Source of the DNA: Brachybacterium phenoliresistens
GTDB lineage: Bacteria; Actinomycetota; Actinomycetes; Actinomycetales; Dermabacteraceae
Reading direction: 5' to 3'
Length of the DNA: 64,000 nucleotides
Assembly (NCBI RefSeq): GCF_000576425.1
Contig: NZ_KK069994.1
Span: 1-64,000, forward strand
Position numbers and translations under genes: made by a program. A model generated the notes under the pieces. That model made no database searches. It saw nothing but the letters and a program-made list of their open reading frames with translations, and was not told where the DNA came from. Positions 42,550 through 50,865 of this stretch are shown in pieces; within the stretch, counting starts at the first letter, position 1, and each line of letters opens with the position of its first letter.

Positions 42550-43712
42550 CGGCCCCCCTGGGTGCTCGACTGGATCGGATGAGGCGCGGTCATGCGCGCC
42601 ATGAAGGAGCCGCCGTCGGTGCGGGTCTCGACCGTGCCGCCGACGCCCGCGAGCCTCTCGCGCGCCCCGATCAGCCCGCTGCCGCCCGAGGGGACGTTCG
42701 GCGCCGTCGTGGCGCGCCGGTTCACGACGACGACGTCGACACCGGTGGCCGAGGTCTCGAGCATGAGGGCGACCGGGTGCTGCGGGTCGCCGTGCCGGAC
42801 CACGTTCGCCGCCAGCTCGCCCAGGCACAGGGACAGCACCGGCACCAGCGGCCCGGGGACGTCGCGCTCGCCCTCGACGTCGGTGTTGACGGTGAAGCCG
42901 GCCTGGGTCAGGCGCTTCTGGGCGGACTCCAGCAGCGTGGCGCCGGGGACGTCGCCGGCGACCTCGCCCGCGTCCTCGCCCTCCTCGCTGCGACGCAGAG
43001 CCTCCATGGCGGCGCGCAGATCCTCGGTGGCGGCGCGGGCCGCGGCGCTGATGCGTCCCAGGTCGAGATCGGTGGCCGGGTCCGGCTGGTCCCGCAGGCG
43101 GGCCTGCTCGGCGATCATGACGACCTCGGTCGTCGCCCGGATCGCGGTGTCGTGCAGCTCGCGCGAGAGCGCGCGGCGCTGCGCGGCGAGGTCCTGCACC
43201 CGGGCGCGGCGGGATTCGCCCAGCCGCAGGCCGAGGGTCCGGATCACCACCCCGATGGTCGCGGCCGCGAGCAGGAGGATCACCCAGATGCTCGCGCCGA
43301 CGGCGACGTCGGCGGCGCTCTGGGCCAGGGAGACGGTCGCCGCGATGAGGATCGCGGCGTACCAGAGGCCGATGAGGATGCTGGTCAGCGGGCGGCAGCG
43401 GGCCACGCAGGAGGTGAAGGCCACGATGGAGGCGAACACTCCCAGCCCGATGTACACCGTCGGCACGGACACCGCCAGGGTGAGCACGCCGCCCAGGGCC
43501 AGGGCCGCCGGCAGGGGGTGGAGCAGCGCGAGGCCGCCGGCGGTGCTCATGAGCACCCACAGGACCATCGAGCCCGGATCGGGGTGACGCCAGGCGCCCG
43601 GGGCGGTGAGGAGCAGCAGCAGGAGGGCGACCGATATGGCGGGAAGGGCGCGCCGCGCCTCCCGGACTCCTGTGTCCAGGCGATCGAGCAGCGACGACTT
43701 CCGGAAGGGCAC
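42531..43712 (-). CDS. Sensor histidine kinase, HisKA_3 type
   Basis: A 393-residue kinase with four or five membrane helices (about 22-165), H187 in SRELHDTAIR and a C-terminal ATPase domain (ELAANVVRHG, GSGLIGARERL). The GTG at 43712 is chosen because TACTCT lies six bases upstream, giving a leaderless start; upstream extension would pass through the promoter. The HD-T variation after the His is usual in this group. Divergent from a small secreted peptide gene. Confidence 0.88.
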   Translation of the reverse strand: MPFRKSSLLDRLDTGVREARRALPAISVALLLLLLTAPGAWRHPDPGSMVLWVLMSTAGGLALLHPLPAALALGGVLTLAVSVPTVYIGLGVFASIVAFTSCVARCRPLTSILIGLWYAAILIAATVSLAQSAADVAVGASIWVILLLAAATIGVVIRTLGLRLGESRRARVQDLAAQRRALSRELHDTAIRATTEVVMIAEQARLRDQPDPATDLDLGRISAAARAATEDLRAAMEALRRSEEGEDAGEVAGDVPGATLLESAQKRLTQAGFTVNTDVEGERDVPGPLVPVLSLCLGELAANVVRHGDPQHPVALMLETSATGVDVVVVNRRATTAPNVPSGGSGLIGARERLAGVGGTVETRTDGGSFMARMTAPHPIQSSTQGGRWASRS

Positions 43713-43718
43713 GGGCCA

Positions 43719-43744
43719 AGAGTACCGGTGCGGACGTACGCTGT
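43719..43744. promoter_or_regulatory. Divergent -10 elements: kinase and secreted peptide
   Basis: TACTCT on the minus strand (43719-43724) serves the kinase; TACGCT on the plus strand (43739-43744) may serve the peptide gene at 43786. The two sit 14 bases apart, so one regulator could cover both. Confidence 0.5.
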
Positions 43745-43785
43745 GGCTCCGGGCACACCCACCACTCACCACTCAGGAGACTGCC

Positions 43786-44004
43786 ATGACTCGGACCGCA
43801 GTACGCACCATCACCCCGTCCCTCCGGCGGGTCGTCGGCCGCGGCTTCGCGGCGGCCGCGGTCCTCGGCCTCGCGATGCTCCCGGTCGGCGCTGTCGCCG
43901 ACACCGGGCTCGGAGGGTCGGGGGACGTCGAGACCCAGCGGATCGAGGGCTGGTGCCAGATCGCTCCGCGCCTGCCCTTCATCTGCGTGGACAACCGCCG
44001 GTGA
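43786..44004 (+). CDS. Small secreted peptide with two cysteines
   Basis: A 72-residue precursor. Basic N-terminus, hydrophobic core FAAAAVLGLAMLPVG, and a signal-peptidase site after AVA (residue 38) would release a 34-residue peptide starting DTGLGGSGDVE. The mature part has C57 and C67, enclosing a nine-residue loop (CQIAPRLPFIC), and ends in NRR. AGGAG lies six bases before ATG. It faces a two-component system across a 73-base gap, so it could be a signal, inhibitor or output of that system; no family recognised. Confidence 0.6.
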   Translation: MTRTAVRTITPSLRRVVGRGFAAAAVLGLAMLPVGAVADTGLGGSGDVETQRIEGWCQIAPRLPFICVDNRR

Positions 44005-44080
44005 TCCACCGGTGACCGCGCCTGCGCCGCCGGGGAGGGATGTCGGCGGCGCAGCGCGCCCGTGATTTGACTGGATCCTT

Positions 44081-44112
44081 TTCTGGAACTTCTCCAGAAC
44101 ACGAGGTAGGGT
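44081..44112 (+). promoter_or_regulatory. Promoter and Fur-type operator of the fur-katA unit
   Basis: TTCTGGA-acttc-TCCAGAA (44081-44099) is a perfect seven-base inverted repeat over the -35 region (CTGGAA at 44083-44088); TAGGGT (44107-44112) follows after 18 bases. Its place over the promoter suggests repression by the peroxide-sensing Fur protein encoded just downstream. Confidence 0.7.
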
Positions 44113-44119
44113 GAGTCCC

Positions 44120-44578
44120 GTGAGCCACCACGACCACCCCTCGCTCGACCCCGTCGCCGCGCTGCGCGACGCGGGTCTGCGCGTGACCGCCCCGCGGGTC
44201 GCGACGCTCGCGGTGGTCGCCGAGCACCAGCACGCGGACGCGGACGTCATCTCCTCCGCCGTCCGCGAGCGCCTCGGCTCCGTGTCCCACCAGGCCGTCT
44301 ACGACGTGCTGCGCGCTCTGACCGAGGTCGAGCTGCTGCGCCGCGTGGACGCCGACGGCCGTCGCGCCGTCTACGAGCTGCATCGCCACGACAACCACCA
44401 CCACCTCATCTGCCGCGTCTGCGGCCGGCTCGAGGACGTCCCCTGCGCGGTGGGCGAGGCTCCCTGCCTCCACCCGCACTCGCAGCACGGCTTCGAGCTC
44501 GAGGTGGCGGAGGTGCTGTACCGGGGCGTGTGCCCCGAGTGCCGCGCGGCGCAGGCCCATGTCCCCGCCGGGACATGA
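44120..44578 (+). CDS. Fur-family regulator, FurA/CatR (peroxide-sensing) type
   Basis: A 152-residue metal-dependent repressor. Winged helix at about 12-80 ([26 protein letters not shown] is split by the recognition helix [13 protein letters not shown]), metal-binding [11 protein letters not shown] near 88-98 and structural zinc Cys pairs CRVC (98-101) and CPEC near 139. Linkage to katA is that of actinobacterial FurA/CatR, which is inactivated by peroxide oxidation. GTG start seven bases after the -10, near-leaderless. Confidence 0.88.
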   Translation: MSHHDHPSLDPVAALRDAGLRVTAPRVATLAVVAEHQHADADVISSAVRERLGSVSHQAVYDVLRALTEVELLRRVDADGRRAVYELHRHDNHHHLICRVCGRLEDVPCAVGEAPCLHPHSQHGFELEVAEVLYRGVCPECRAAQAHVPAGT

Positions 44579-44699
44579 CCCCCATCCGTACGCCCCGACC
44601 CGGGCCGTCCCCTCGGCCCGCACCCCGCCGCCCGGCGGTCCCCTCGGCCGGCCGGCGGCCCCCAGGTTCTCCACCCCCCGTTCGCATCCAGGAGGAAGC

Positions 44700-46157
44700 A
44701 TGACCACGTTCGACCCCTCGATCCCGTCCACCACGGAGAGCGGCGCTCCGCGCGAGTCCGACGCGCATTCGCTGAGCGTCGGGGCCGACGGCCCCCTGAT
44801 GCTGCATGACGTCGCCCTCGTCGAGAAGCTCGCCCGCTTCGACCGCGAGCGGATCCCGGAGCGCAGCCCGCACGCGAAGGGCTCCGGCGCCTTCGGCGAG
44901 CTCGAGGTCACCGAGGACGTCTCGCAGTACACCAAGGCGAAGCTGTTCCAGAAGGGCGCGAAGACCCCGCTGCTGCTGCGCTTCTCCACCGTCGCCGGCG
45001 AGCTGGGCTCGCCCGACACCTGGCGCGACGTGCGCGGCTTCGCGCTGAAGTTCTACACCGAGGACGGCAACTTCGACATCGTCGGCAACAACACGCCGAT
45101 CTTCTTCCTGCGCGACCCGATGAAGTTCCCCGACTTCATCCACTCCCAGAAGCGGACCCCGGACTCGGGCCTGCGCGACGCGAACATGCAGTGGGACTTC
45201 TGGACCCTCTCGCCGGAGTCGGCCCACCAGGTCTCCTACCTCATGGGCGACCGCGGCCTGCCCAAGACCTGGCGCCACATGAACGGCTACTCCTCGCACA
45301 CCTACATGTGGGTGAACGAGGACGGCGAGAAGTTCTTCGTGAAGTACCACTTCCTCACCGAGCAGGGCATGGAGTTCCTCAGCAACGAGGAGGCCACCGA
45401 GCTGGCGGGCACCGACGCCGAGTACCACCGTCGCGATCTGTTCGAGGCGATCCGGCGCGGCGAGTTCCCGGCCTGGCGCGTCGAGGTCCAGGTCATGCCG
45501 TACGAGGAGGCGAAGGCGTACCGCTTCAACCCCTTCGATCTCACGAAGACCTGGTCCAAGAAGGACTACCCGCGCATCCCCGTGGGCCGCTTCGTGCTGA
45601 ACCAGAACCCGGTGAACCACTTCGCGCAGATCGAGCAGGCCGCGTTCAGCCCGTCCAACACCGTGCCCGGCACCGGGGTCTCCCCGGACAAGATGCTGCT
45701 GGCCCGCGTGTTCTCCTACCCGGACGCGCAGCGCAACCGCCTGGGCACGAACTTCAACCAGCTGCCGGTGAACCGTCCGGTCGTGGCGACGAACTCCTAC
45801 GGCAAGGAGGGGTCGATGGAGTTCTCCCACAGCGGCGACGCGCCGGTGTACGCCCCGAACTCCTTCGGTCGCGCCTACCAGGACACCCAGGGCCCGGTCG
45901 ACAACGGCTGGGAGGCCGATGGCGCGCTGGTCCGCGCGGCCTACACCCTCCACGCCGAGGACGACGACTTCGGCCAGGCGCACACCCTGGTGCGCGAGGT
46001 GATGGGTGAGGACGAGCGCGCCCGCCTCGTCCAGACGGTCGTCGGCAGCCTTGGCGGCGTCGTCGAGCCCGTGCTCTCCCGTGTCTTCGAGTACTGGAAG
46101 AACATCGACCAGGAGACCGGCGAGAACATCGAGAAGGCGTACCGCGCGCAGGCCTGA
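44700..46157 (+). CDS. katA: Monofunctional haem catalase
   Basis: A 485-residue small-subunit catalase decomposing hydrogen peroxide. Distal His58 in [12 protein letters not shown], the Asn of [11 protein letters not shown] near 130, and the haem-ligand Tyr in [14 protein letters not shown] near 340. Length fits clade 3 enzymes. GGAGG precedes ATG. Likely co-transcribed with the fur gene 121 bases upstream. Confidence 0.97.
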   Translation: MTTFDPSIPSTTESGAPRESDAHSLSVGADGPLMLHDVALVEKLARFDRERIPERSPHAKGSGAFGELEVTEDVSQYTKAKLFQKGAKTPLLLRFSTVAGELGSPDTWRDVRGFALKFYTEDGNFDIVGNNTPIFFLRDPMKFPDFIHSQKRTPDSGLRDANMQWDFWTLSPESAHQVSYLMGDRGLPKTWRHMNGYSSHTYMWVNEDGEKFFVKYHFLTEQGMEFLSNEEATELAGTDAEYHRRDLFEAIRRGEFPAWRVEVQVMPYEEAKAYRFNPFDLTKTWSKKDYPRIPVGRFVLNQNPVNHFAQIEQAAFSPSNTVPGTGVSPDKMLLARVFSYPDAQRNRLGTNFNQLPVNRPVVATNSYGKEGSMEFSHSGDAPVYAPNSFGRAYQDTQGPVDNGWEADGALVRAAYTLHAEDDDFGQAHTLVREVMGEDERARLVQTVVGSLGGVVEPVLSRVFEYWKNIDQETGENIEKAYRAQA

Positions 46158-46173
46158 CGCCCCGCGCACGAGA

Positions 46174-46207
46174 CAGCGCCCCGGTCACGATCGTGACCGG
46201 GGCGCTG
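46174..46207. terminator. Perfect palindromic terminator, katA/usp
   Basis: CAGCGCCCCGGTCAC and its complement form a 34-base perfect palindrome between convergent katA and the universal stress gene. Confidence 0.85.
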
Positions 46208-46229
46208 CGTCGTGAGGGCTCGTGCGGGA

Positions 46230-46613
46230 TCAGACGACGAGGACGTCGCTGGGGGAGGAGGTCAGCAGCTTCTGCACGGTGACGCCCAGCAGGTGGCTGG
46301 CCATGTCCCGCTCGCGGCGGATGCCCAGCACCAGCAGCTCCGCCTTCTCCTCCTCGACGACCTGGAGCAGGACGTCGGAGATGTCGTCGTCGGTGTGCTC
46401 CTGGCGCACGGCGATGCGCACGGAGGCGCGGCGCACCATGTCCTGGGCGCGTTCGAGCTGGCCCTGGTCCGCGTGGCGGGGGTCCCCCTGCATGCCGTCG
46501 CGCACGACGTTGACGATGATGAGCGGTCCGCCGCGGCGCTCCGCCTCCCGCTGGGCGGCCTCCAGGGCCGCGAAGCCCACGGGGGTGGGGATGAATCCGA
46601 CCACGACGGCCAT
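46230..46613 (-). CDS. Universal stress protein
   Basis: A 127-residue single UspA domain. The usual ATP motif GxxGx9GS/T appears as GIRRERDMASHLLGVTVQKL: the second Gly is replaced by Arg, so nucleotide binding may be weakened. Start at ATG 46613 with GGAGG nearby. It follows plsC in the same direction after 97 bases. Confidence 0.85.
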   Translation of the reverse strand: MAVVVGFIPTPVGFAALEAAQREAERRGGPLIIVNVVRDGMQGDPRHADQGQLERAQDMVRRASVRIAVRQEHTDDDISDVLLQVVEEEKAELLVLGIRRERDMASHLLGVTVQKLLTSSPSDVLVV

Positions 46614-46710
46614 GGCGACCTCCTCCTGATGCGCTGCTGTGCCCCGATCCTACGGTCTGCGCGGGGATGCTCGTCCACCCGGGCACGGGGCGGGAGGGCG
46701 AGCCCGCGCC

Positions 46711-47391
46711 CTAGATGTCGCGGGAGGAGTGCTTGTTCAGCTCATCGGCCCGTTCCTGGCCGCTGAGCTCGGCGATTTCGTCCATGATCCGGTCGTTGAG
46801 CATGCGCCGGCGCACGCCTCCGGGCAGCGAGGGGTCGATGTCCGCCGGGCGGATCGGCGTGCCGAAGCGCAGCGTGAGGGTGCGGCGGGCGGGCAGCAGG
46901 CGGCCCTTCTGCATGACGGTGTCGGTGCCCTTGAGCCCCACGGGGATGACGGGGCAGTCCGCCTCCATCGCCAGCCATGCCGCCCCCTGGCGCCCCTTGT
47001 ACAGGCGGCCGTCCCGCGACCTCGTGCCCTCGGGGTAGATGGCGAAGCCGTCGCCCCCCTGCAGGATCTCCAGCGCCGCCTTGAGCGCGCCCTGCTTGGA
47101 GACGAGGGTGTCGCGGTCCACCGGGACCGTGCCGATCGCCTGGAAGAAGCTCTTCTGGATCCAGCCGATGGGGCCCCTGCGATGCCAGTACTCGTCCTTG
47201 GCGATGAAGCGCATGCCGCGCGGGCACACCACCGGGATGATGAAGCTGTCCAGCAGCGCCAGATGGTTCGAGGCGATGAGGAAGGCGCCGTCCTCCGGGA
47301 CGTTCTCCAGCCCGGTGACCCGAGGTCGCAGGTAGAGCTTGGTCGCCGGGGCGACGAAGCCCCGCACCAGGTGGTAGAAGGACGTGGCCAA
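46711..47391 (-). CDS. plsC: 1-acyl-glycerol-3-phosphate acyltransferase
   Basis: A 226-residue membrane-associated enzyme that makes phosphatidic acid. NHLALLD (His43, Asp48) is the catalytic HX4D box and YPEGTRSRDG near 119-128 binds the glycerol phosphate. The start is a TTG at 47391 preceded by CGGAGG six bases upstream; ATG codons further upstream lack RBS and would overlap the divergent gene's promoter. Confidence 0.88.
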   Translation of the reverse strand: MATSFYHLVRGFVAPATKLYLRPRVTGLENVPEDGAFLIASNHLALLDSFIIPVVCPRGMRFIAKDEYWHRRGPIGWIQKSFFQAIGTVPVDRDTLVSKQGALKAALEILQGGDGFAIYPEGTRSRDGRLYKGRQGAAWLAMEADCPVIPVGLKGTDTVMQKGRLLPARRTLTLRFGTPIRPADIDPSLPGGVRRRMLNDRIMDEIAELSGQERADELNKHSSRDI

Positions 47392-47491
47392 GGAGAACCT
47401 CCGAGGACGGGCGCTGAGCGTCGCGGGACGGATGGACGGACGGTCGAGGATACCGCGGCGGGACGGTCCGCGCCGGGTCGTGCCAGGGCCG

Positions 47492-47497
47492 TATGGT
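47492..47497 (+). promoter_or_regulatory. -10 element of the Gfo/Idh gene
   Basis: TATGGT 60 bases before the start codon, in the divergent gap with plsC. Confidence 0.35.
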
Positions 47498-47557
47498 AGA
47501 ACAGCGCCGCAGCCAGGATCGGCCGGCCGCACCCCGTTCTGCCGAAGGAGTGGACAC

Positions 47558-49474
47558 ATGCCCAAGGTCCTCCGCGTCGCCGTGATCGGTGCCGGGACGA
47601 TGGCTCAGGCGGTGCACCTGCCCGTGCTGCGCCGCCGCTGGGACCGGTTCTCGGTCGAGGCGCTCGTGGACCATTCCCCGCGACGCCGTCGCGAGGCGTC
47701 CGAGGCCTGGGGCATCCCCGAGGAGACGCGCTACGAGAGCGTGGGCGATCTGATCGCCGCGGTGCGCGCCAAGACGGTCGGGATCGACATGGTCGTCCTG
47801 GCCACGGACGGCCTGCACGTCGAGGACGTGCTCACGATCGTGCGCCGCGGCATCCCCGTCCTCGTCGAGCCGCCGGTGGCGTTCTCCGAGGCGGAGCTGC
47901 GCACCCTGGCCGACTTCGAGCGGATGACCGGCCGCCGCCTGGTGGTGCTGGCCTATCCGCAGCAGCACGACGACGCGGTCGCCGCGATGTCCGGGCACAT
48001 CGCCCGCAAGGACCTGCGGATGATCGATTACGAAGTGCTGATGCCGGCGAGCCAGCCGCTCTATTCCCATGCCCACGTGACGACCTCCGCCTACGACCTG
48101 CCCAGCGAGGTGCGCGCCCAGCGCCGCACCGCGCTGCAGGAGGCGGTCGTGGCCGGCACCGGCGAGGGCGCCACCCAGCGCGACCGCGATCTGTACGTCA
48201 AGGGTCTGCTCACGGGCGTGGCCCACCAGATGGCCGTCCTCCAGAAGGCCTACGGGCCGATGACCGAGATCCTCGCGGTGCGCCACTGGCCCCGCGGCGT
48301 GATCCCCGGCTCGATCGAGATCCTCGGCGAGCTGGAGTCCGGTGCCCCGGTCCGCCTGGTCTGGCACTACCTGCCCTTCGCCCCGGAGTACTCCGAGCGG
48401 GTGCGCCTGCTCTCGGCGCGGCGCCGCGTCGAGGTCGATCTGGCACCGCCCTCCTTCGCGGACCGCCGCTCCACCGTGACCCTGCGGGAGAAGAACGCCG
48501 GGAGCGTCACCGCGACGACCGTGGTCTCCGACCTCGGCTCGGCCGAGGCGATGTGGGAGGACTTCTACGCCTTCGTCACCAAGGGCGAGGACCCCGGGTC
48601 CGGCATCCCCGAGGCTCTTGCGGAGCTCGCGCTGATGCACGAGATCCTCGACCGGATCGTCACGGCCGATGGGCGATCCCTCGAGCCCGAGGAGGTCGAG
48701 GCCGAGGAGAACGAGGCCGACGAGAACGAGGCCGACGAGAATGAGGCCGGGGAGGCGGCGTCCGAGGACGCGACGTCCGACGATGCTGCGCCCGCGGCCG
48801 CTGCGTCCGACGGGGCCGGGGCGGAGCAGCCCGCCGCTGCGGGCATCGAGCCCGCCGAGAGCGAGCACGACGGATCCGCGGCGGCCGTGCCCGCGGCCGC
48901 CGAGGCCGGACCGCGCGATGCCGAGACCGCCGAGCCGTCCGGCGTCGACGGATCCTCTGCTGATGCTGATGCTGATGTCGCGGCCGATGCCGATGCCGCG
49001 GCCGATGCAGCCCCCGTCGCGGGGGCGGCGGGGGAGCAGGAGCCCGACGCCAACACGGTCGAGAACCCGGTCGCCGAGCCGCCGGTGCGCGATCAGGTCA
49101 CCGAGGTCCTCCCGGACCTGCGGGAGTCGAGCACGCCGACCGCGTCGCTGCCGACGGCCGCGCCGCCGGCCGGCCGCTGGATCGCCGCCGCCGATCCGCA
49201 GCCGTCCGAACCGGCGTCCTCCGGGCCCGACCCCGTGGATCCCGCACGGGCCGTCGACGACGTGGACGCCTGGAACGGCGGGCGCCAGGACGGCGGCCCT
49301 GCCCCCGATCCTGTCGACCCCTCCGATCCCGCCGGCCCCGTCGAGCCGACCGAGCCGCCCGCGGGATCGTCCCGGTCCGCGCAGGAGGGTGCGCCGGACG
49401 GACGCACCGAGCAGGATCAGGCCGCCGAGCAGGAGCACGCCCGCCCGCAGGAGAGCGACCCCGGGCGAGCTTGA
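47558..49474 (+). CDS. Gfo/Idh/MocA-like oxidoreductase with altered EKP motif and acidic tail
   Basis: A 638-residue protein. Residues 1-120 form an NAD(P) Rossmann domain (VIGAGTMAQAVHLPVL); the alpha/beta domain runs to about 370. The canonical EKP motif, whose Lys is catalytic in this family, reads VLVEPP (residues 102-106) here, so normal dehydrogenase chemistry is doubtful. Residues about 375-638 are a disordered Ala/Asp/Glu/Pro-rich tail with short repeats (ENEADENEADENEAGE). GAAGGAG seven bases from ATG. Likely a binding or regulatory relative of the family; ligand unknown. Confidence 0.75.
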   Translation: MPKVLRVAVIGAGTMAQAVHLPVLRRRWDRFSVEALVDHSPRRRREASEAWGIPEETRYESVGDLIAAVRAKTVGIDMVVLATDGLHVEDVLTIVRRGIPVLVEPPVAFSEAELRTLADFERMTGRRLVVLAYPQQHDDAVAAMSGHIARKDLRMIDYEVLMPASQPLYSHAHVTTSAYDLPSEVRAQRRTALQEAVVAGTGEGATQRDRDLYVKGLLTGVAHQMAVLQKAYGPMTEILAVRHWPRGVIPGSIEILGELESGAPVRLVWHYLPFAPEYSERVRLLSARRRVEVDLAPPSFADRRSTVTLREKNAGSVTATTVVSDLGSAEAMWEDFYAFVTKGEDPGSGIPEALAELALMHEILDRIVTADGRSLEPEEVEAEENEADENEADENEAGEAASEDATSDDAAPAAAASDGAGAEQPAAAGIEPAESEHDGSAAAVPAAAEAGPRDAETAEPSGVDGSSADADADVAADADAAADAAPVAGAAGEQEPDANTVENPVAEPPVRDQVTEVLPDLRESSTPTASLPTAAPPAGRWIAAADPQPSEPASSGPDPVDPARAVDDVDAWNGGRQDGGPAPDPVDPSDPAGPVEPTEPPAGSSRSAQEGAPDGRTEQDQAAEQEHARPQESDPGRA

Positions 49475-49511
49475 CCCCGCCGCTGCGGCGGCGCTCTCGC
49501 CGAGACCGACC

Positions 49512-49544
49512 GGACCCCGCCCCCCTCACCGGGGAGCGGGGTCC
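49512..49544 (+). terminator. Hairpin after the Gfo/Idh-like gene
   Basis: GGACCCCGC pairs with GCGGGGTCC, followed by TTCG, 38 bases after the stop. Confidence 0.65.
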
Positions 49545-49553
49545 TTCGCGTGC

Positions 49554-49607
49554 CGGCGGCGGCCCGCCCCGGCCCCCTGTCGGCGGCGGCCCGCCCCGGC
49601 CCCCGTG
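49554..49607. repeat. Two tandem copies of a 27-bp unit
   Basis: Copies at 49554-49580 and 49581-49607 are identical except for their last three or four bases; unit begins CGGCGGCGGCCCGCCCCGG. Confidence 0.8.
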
Positions 49608-49803
49608 CCCCGGCTCCTGTCCCGCGGTGGCGACACGCCGACGACACGCGGCGGATCCGAGATTTTCTGTGCCGTGTCCGACGCTTCCGGACGGCGTCCC
49701 GCGCCCGCCCGTCCACCATCGGCCCGACCCTCGCGGACGCTGTGCACACCGCTGTCCACCGCGTTCGCGCGGACGGGGCGCGACTGTCCCCAACGGGGCC
49801 GAG

Positions 49804-49838
49804 TTCTCCACAGCCGTCCCCAGCCCGACTGTGGATAA
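49804..49838. promoter_or_regulatory. DnaA boxes upstream of nrdHIE
   Basis: TGTGGATAA at 49830-49838 is the exact complement of the DnaA consensus TTATCCACA; TTCTCCACA at 49804-49812 matches it with one change. Both sit upstream of the NrdR boxes. Confidence 0.6.
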
Positions 49839-49850
49839 CATTCGTGTAGT

Positions 49851-49898
49851 TCAGTACATCTTGTGGTGCCCCCACCCGTCGACCCCTAGGTGTAGTGT
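49851..49898. promoter_or_regulatory. Two NrdR boxes controlling nrdHIE
   Basis: TCAGTACATCTTGTGG (49851-49866) and CCCCTAGGTGTAGTGT (49883-49898) resemble the 16-base NrdR palindrome of actinobacteria. Their centres are 32 bases apart, about three helical turns, which is the usual spacing. The 187 bases between the second box and nrdH contain no gene. Confidence 0.7.
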
Positions 49899-50085
49899 TG
49901 GAGACGTCGCGGTGATCGCACCGAGATCCTGGATCCGCCCCAGGCCCCACGCCCGCCGGAGCACCGGTGGCACGGCCACGGACCAGGGGAGACGCAGCGA
50001 TCGCCCACCACGACAGAGCCCCAGAACGTCCCGCATCACCGTTCGTCCCGCTCCCCGAGAGCAGCACTTCCGAGAGAGGTCCCCG

Positions 50086-50349
50086 ATGGATATCACCGTG
50101 TACTCGAAGCCCCTGTGCGTCCAGTGCGATGCCACCAAGCGCGCCCTGAACAAGGCCGGGATCGCGTACGACGTCGTGGACATCACCGAGGACGCCGAGG
50201 CCCTGGCCCGCGTGAAGTCGCTGGGCTACGTCCAGGCGCCCGTCGTCATCACCGGCACCGACCACTGGTCCGGGTTCCGCCCGGACAAGATCAAGGCGCT
50301 GGCGACCTCCGCCACGGCCTCCGCGGGCCGCAGCGCCGCCGCGATCTGA
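50086..50349 (+). CDS. nrdH: Glutaredoxin-like NrdH, electron donor to class Ib RNR
   Basis: An 87-residue redox protein with thioredoxin-like fold. Active site CVQC at residues 11-14; the C-terminal WSGFRPDKIKAL is the NrdH signature that distinguishes it from glutaredoxins. GAGAGG precedes ATG. First gene of the nrdHIE unit. Confidence 0.95.
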   Translation: MDITVYSKPLCVQCDATKRALNKAGIAYDVVDITEDAEALARVKSLGYVQAPVVITGTDHWSGFRPDKIKALATSATASAGRSAAAI

Positions 50350-50466
50350 CCACCGTGCCGGGCCGTGCGGGAGACCGTCCGGCCCGGCGCACCGCACCAG
50401 GCAGGGACCCGCACGACGGCCCGGCATGACGCCGCCGTACGGACGCAGCACGCAGGAAGGGTGGCC

Positions 50467-50865
50467 ATGGGCACTCTGGTCTACTTCTCCTCCGTGTCCG
50501 AGAACACCAAGCGCTTCGTCGAGAAGCTCGGTGTCCCGGCGCATCGGATCCCGCTCCGGCCCACGGAGGAGCCCCTCGTCATGGACGAGGAGTTCATCCT
50601 CATGACCCCCACCTACGGCGGGGGAGACGGGCGCGGCGCGGTCCCCAAGCAGGTCATCAAGTTCCTCAACGACGAACGCAACCGTCGCCTGATCCGGGGC
50701 GTGATCAGCGGCGGGAACACGAACTTCGGCGACTCCTACTGCATCGCCGGGGACATCGTCGCCGCGAAGTGCCACGTCCCACACATGTACAGATTCGAGC
50801 TGCTGGGCACGCGACGCGACGTCCAGCAGGTCACACGAGGATTGGAAGAGTTTTGGCGACACTGA
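50467..50865 (+). CDS. nrdI: Flavodoxin-like NrdI, activator of the Mn cofactor of class Ib RNR
   Basis: A 132-residue flavodoxin-like protein: FMN loop [16 protein letters not shown] at the N-terminus, [18 protein letters not shown] and [12 protein letters not shown] loops. Supplies superoxide for the NrdF metal site. GGAAGGG six bases before ATG; follows nrdH after 117 bases. Confidence 0.95.
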   Translation: MGTLVYFSSVSENTKRFVEKLGVPAHRIPLRPTEEPLVMDEEFILMTPTYGGGDGRGAVPKQVIKFLNDERNRRLIRGVISGGNTNFGDSYCIAGDIVAAKCHVPHMYRFELLGTRRDVQQVTRGLEEFWRH

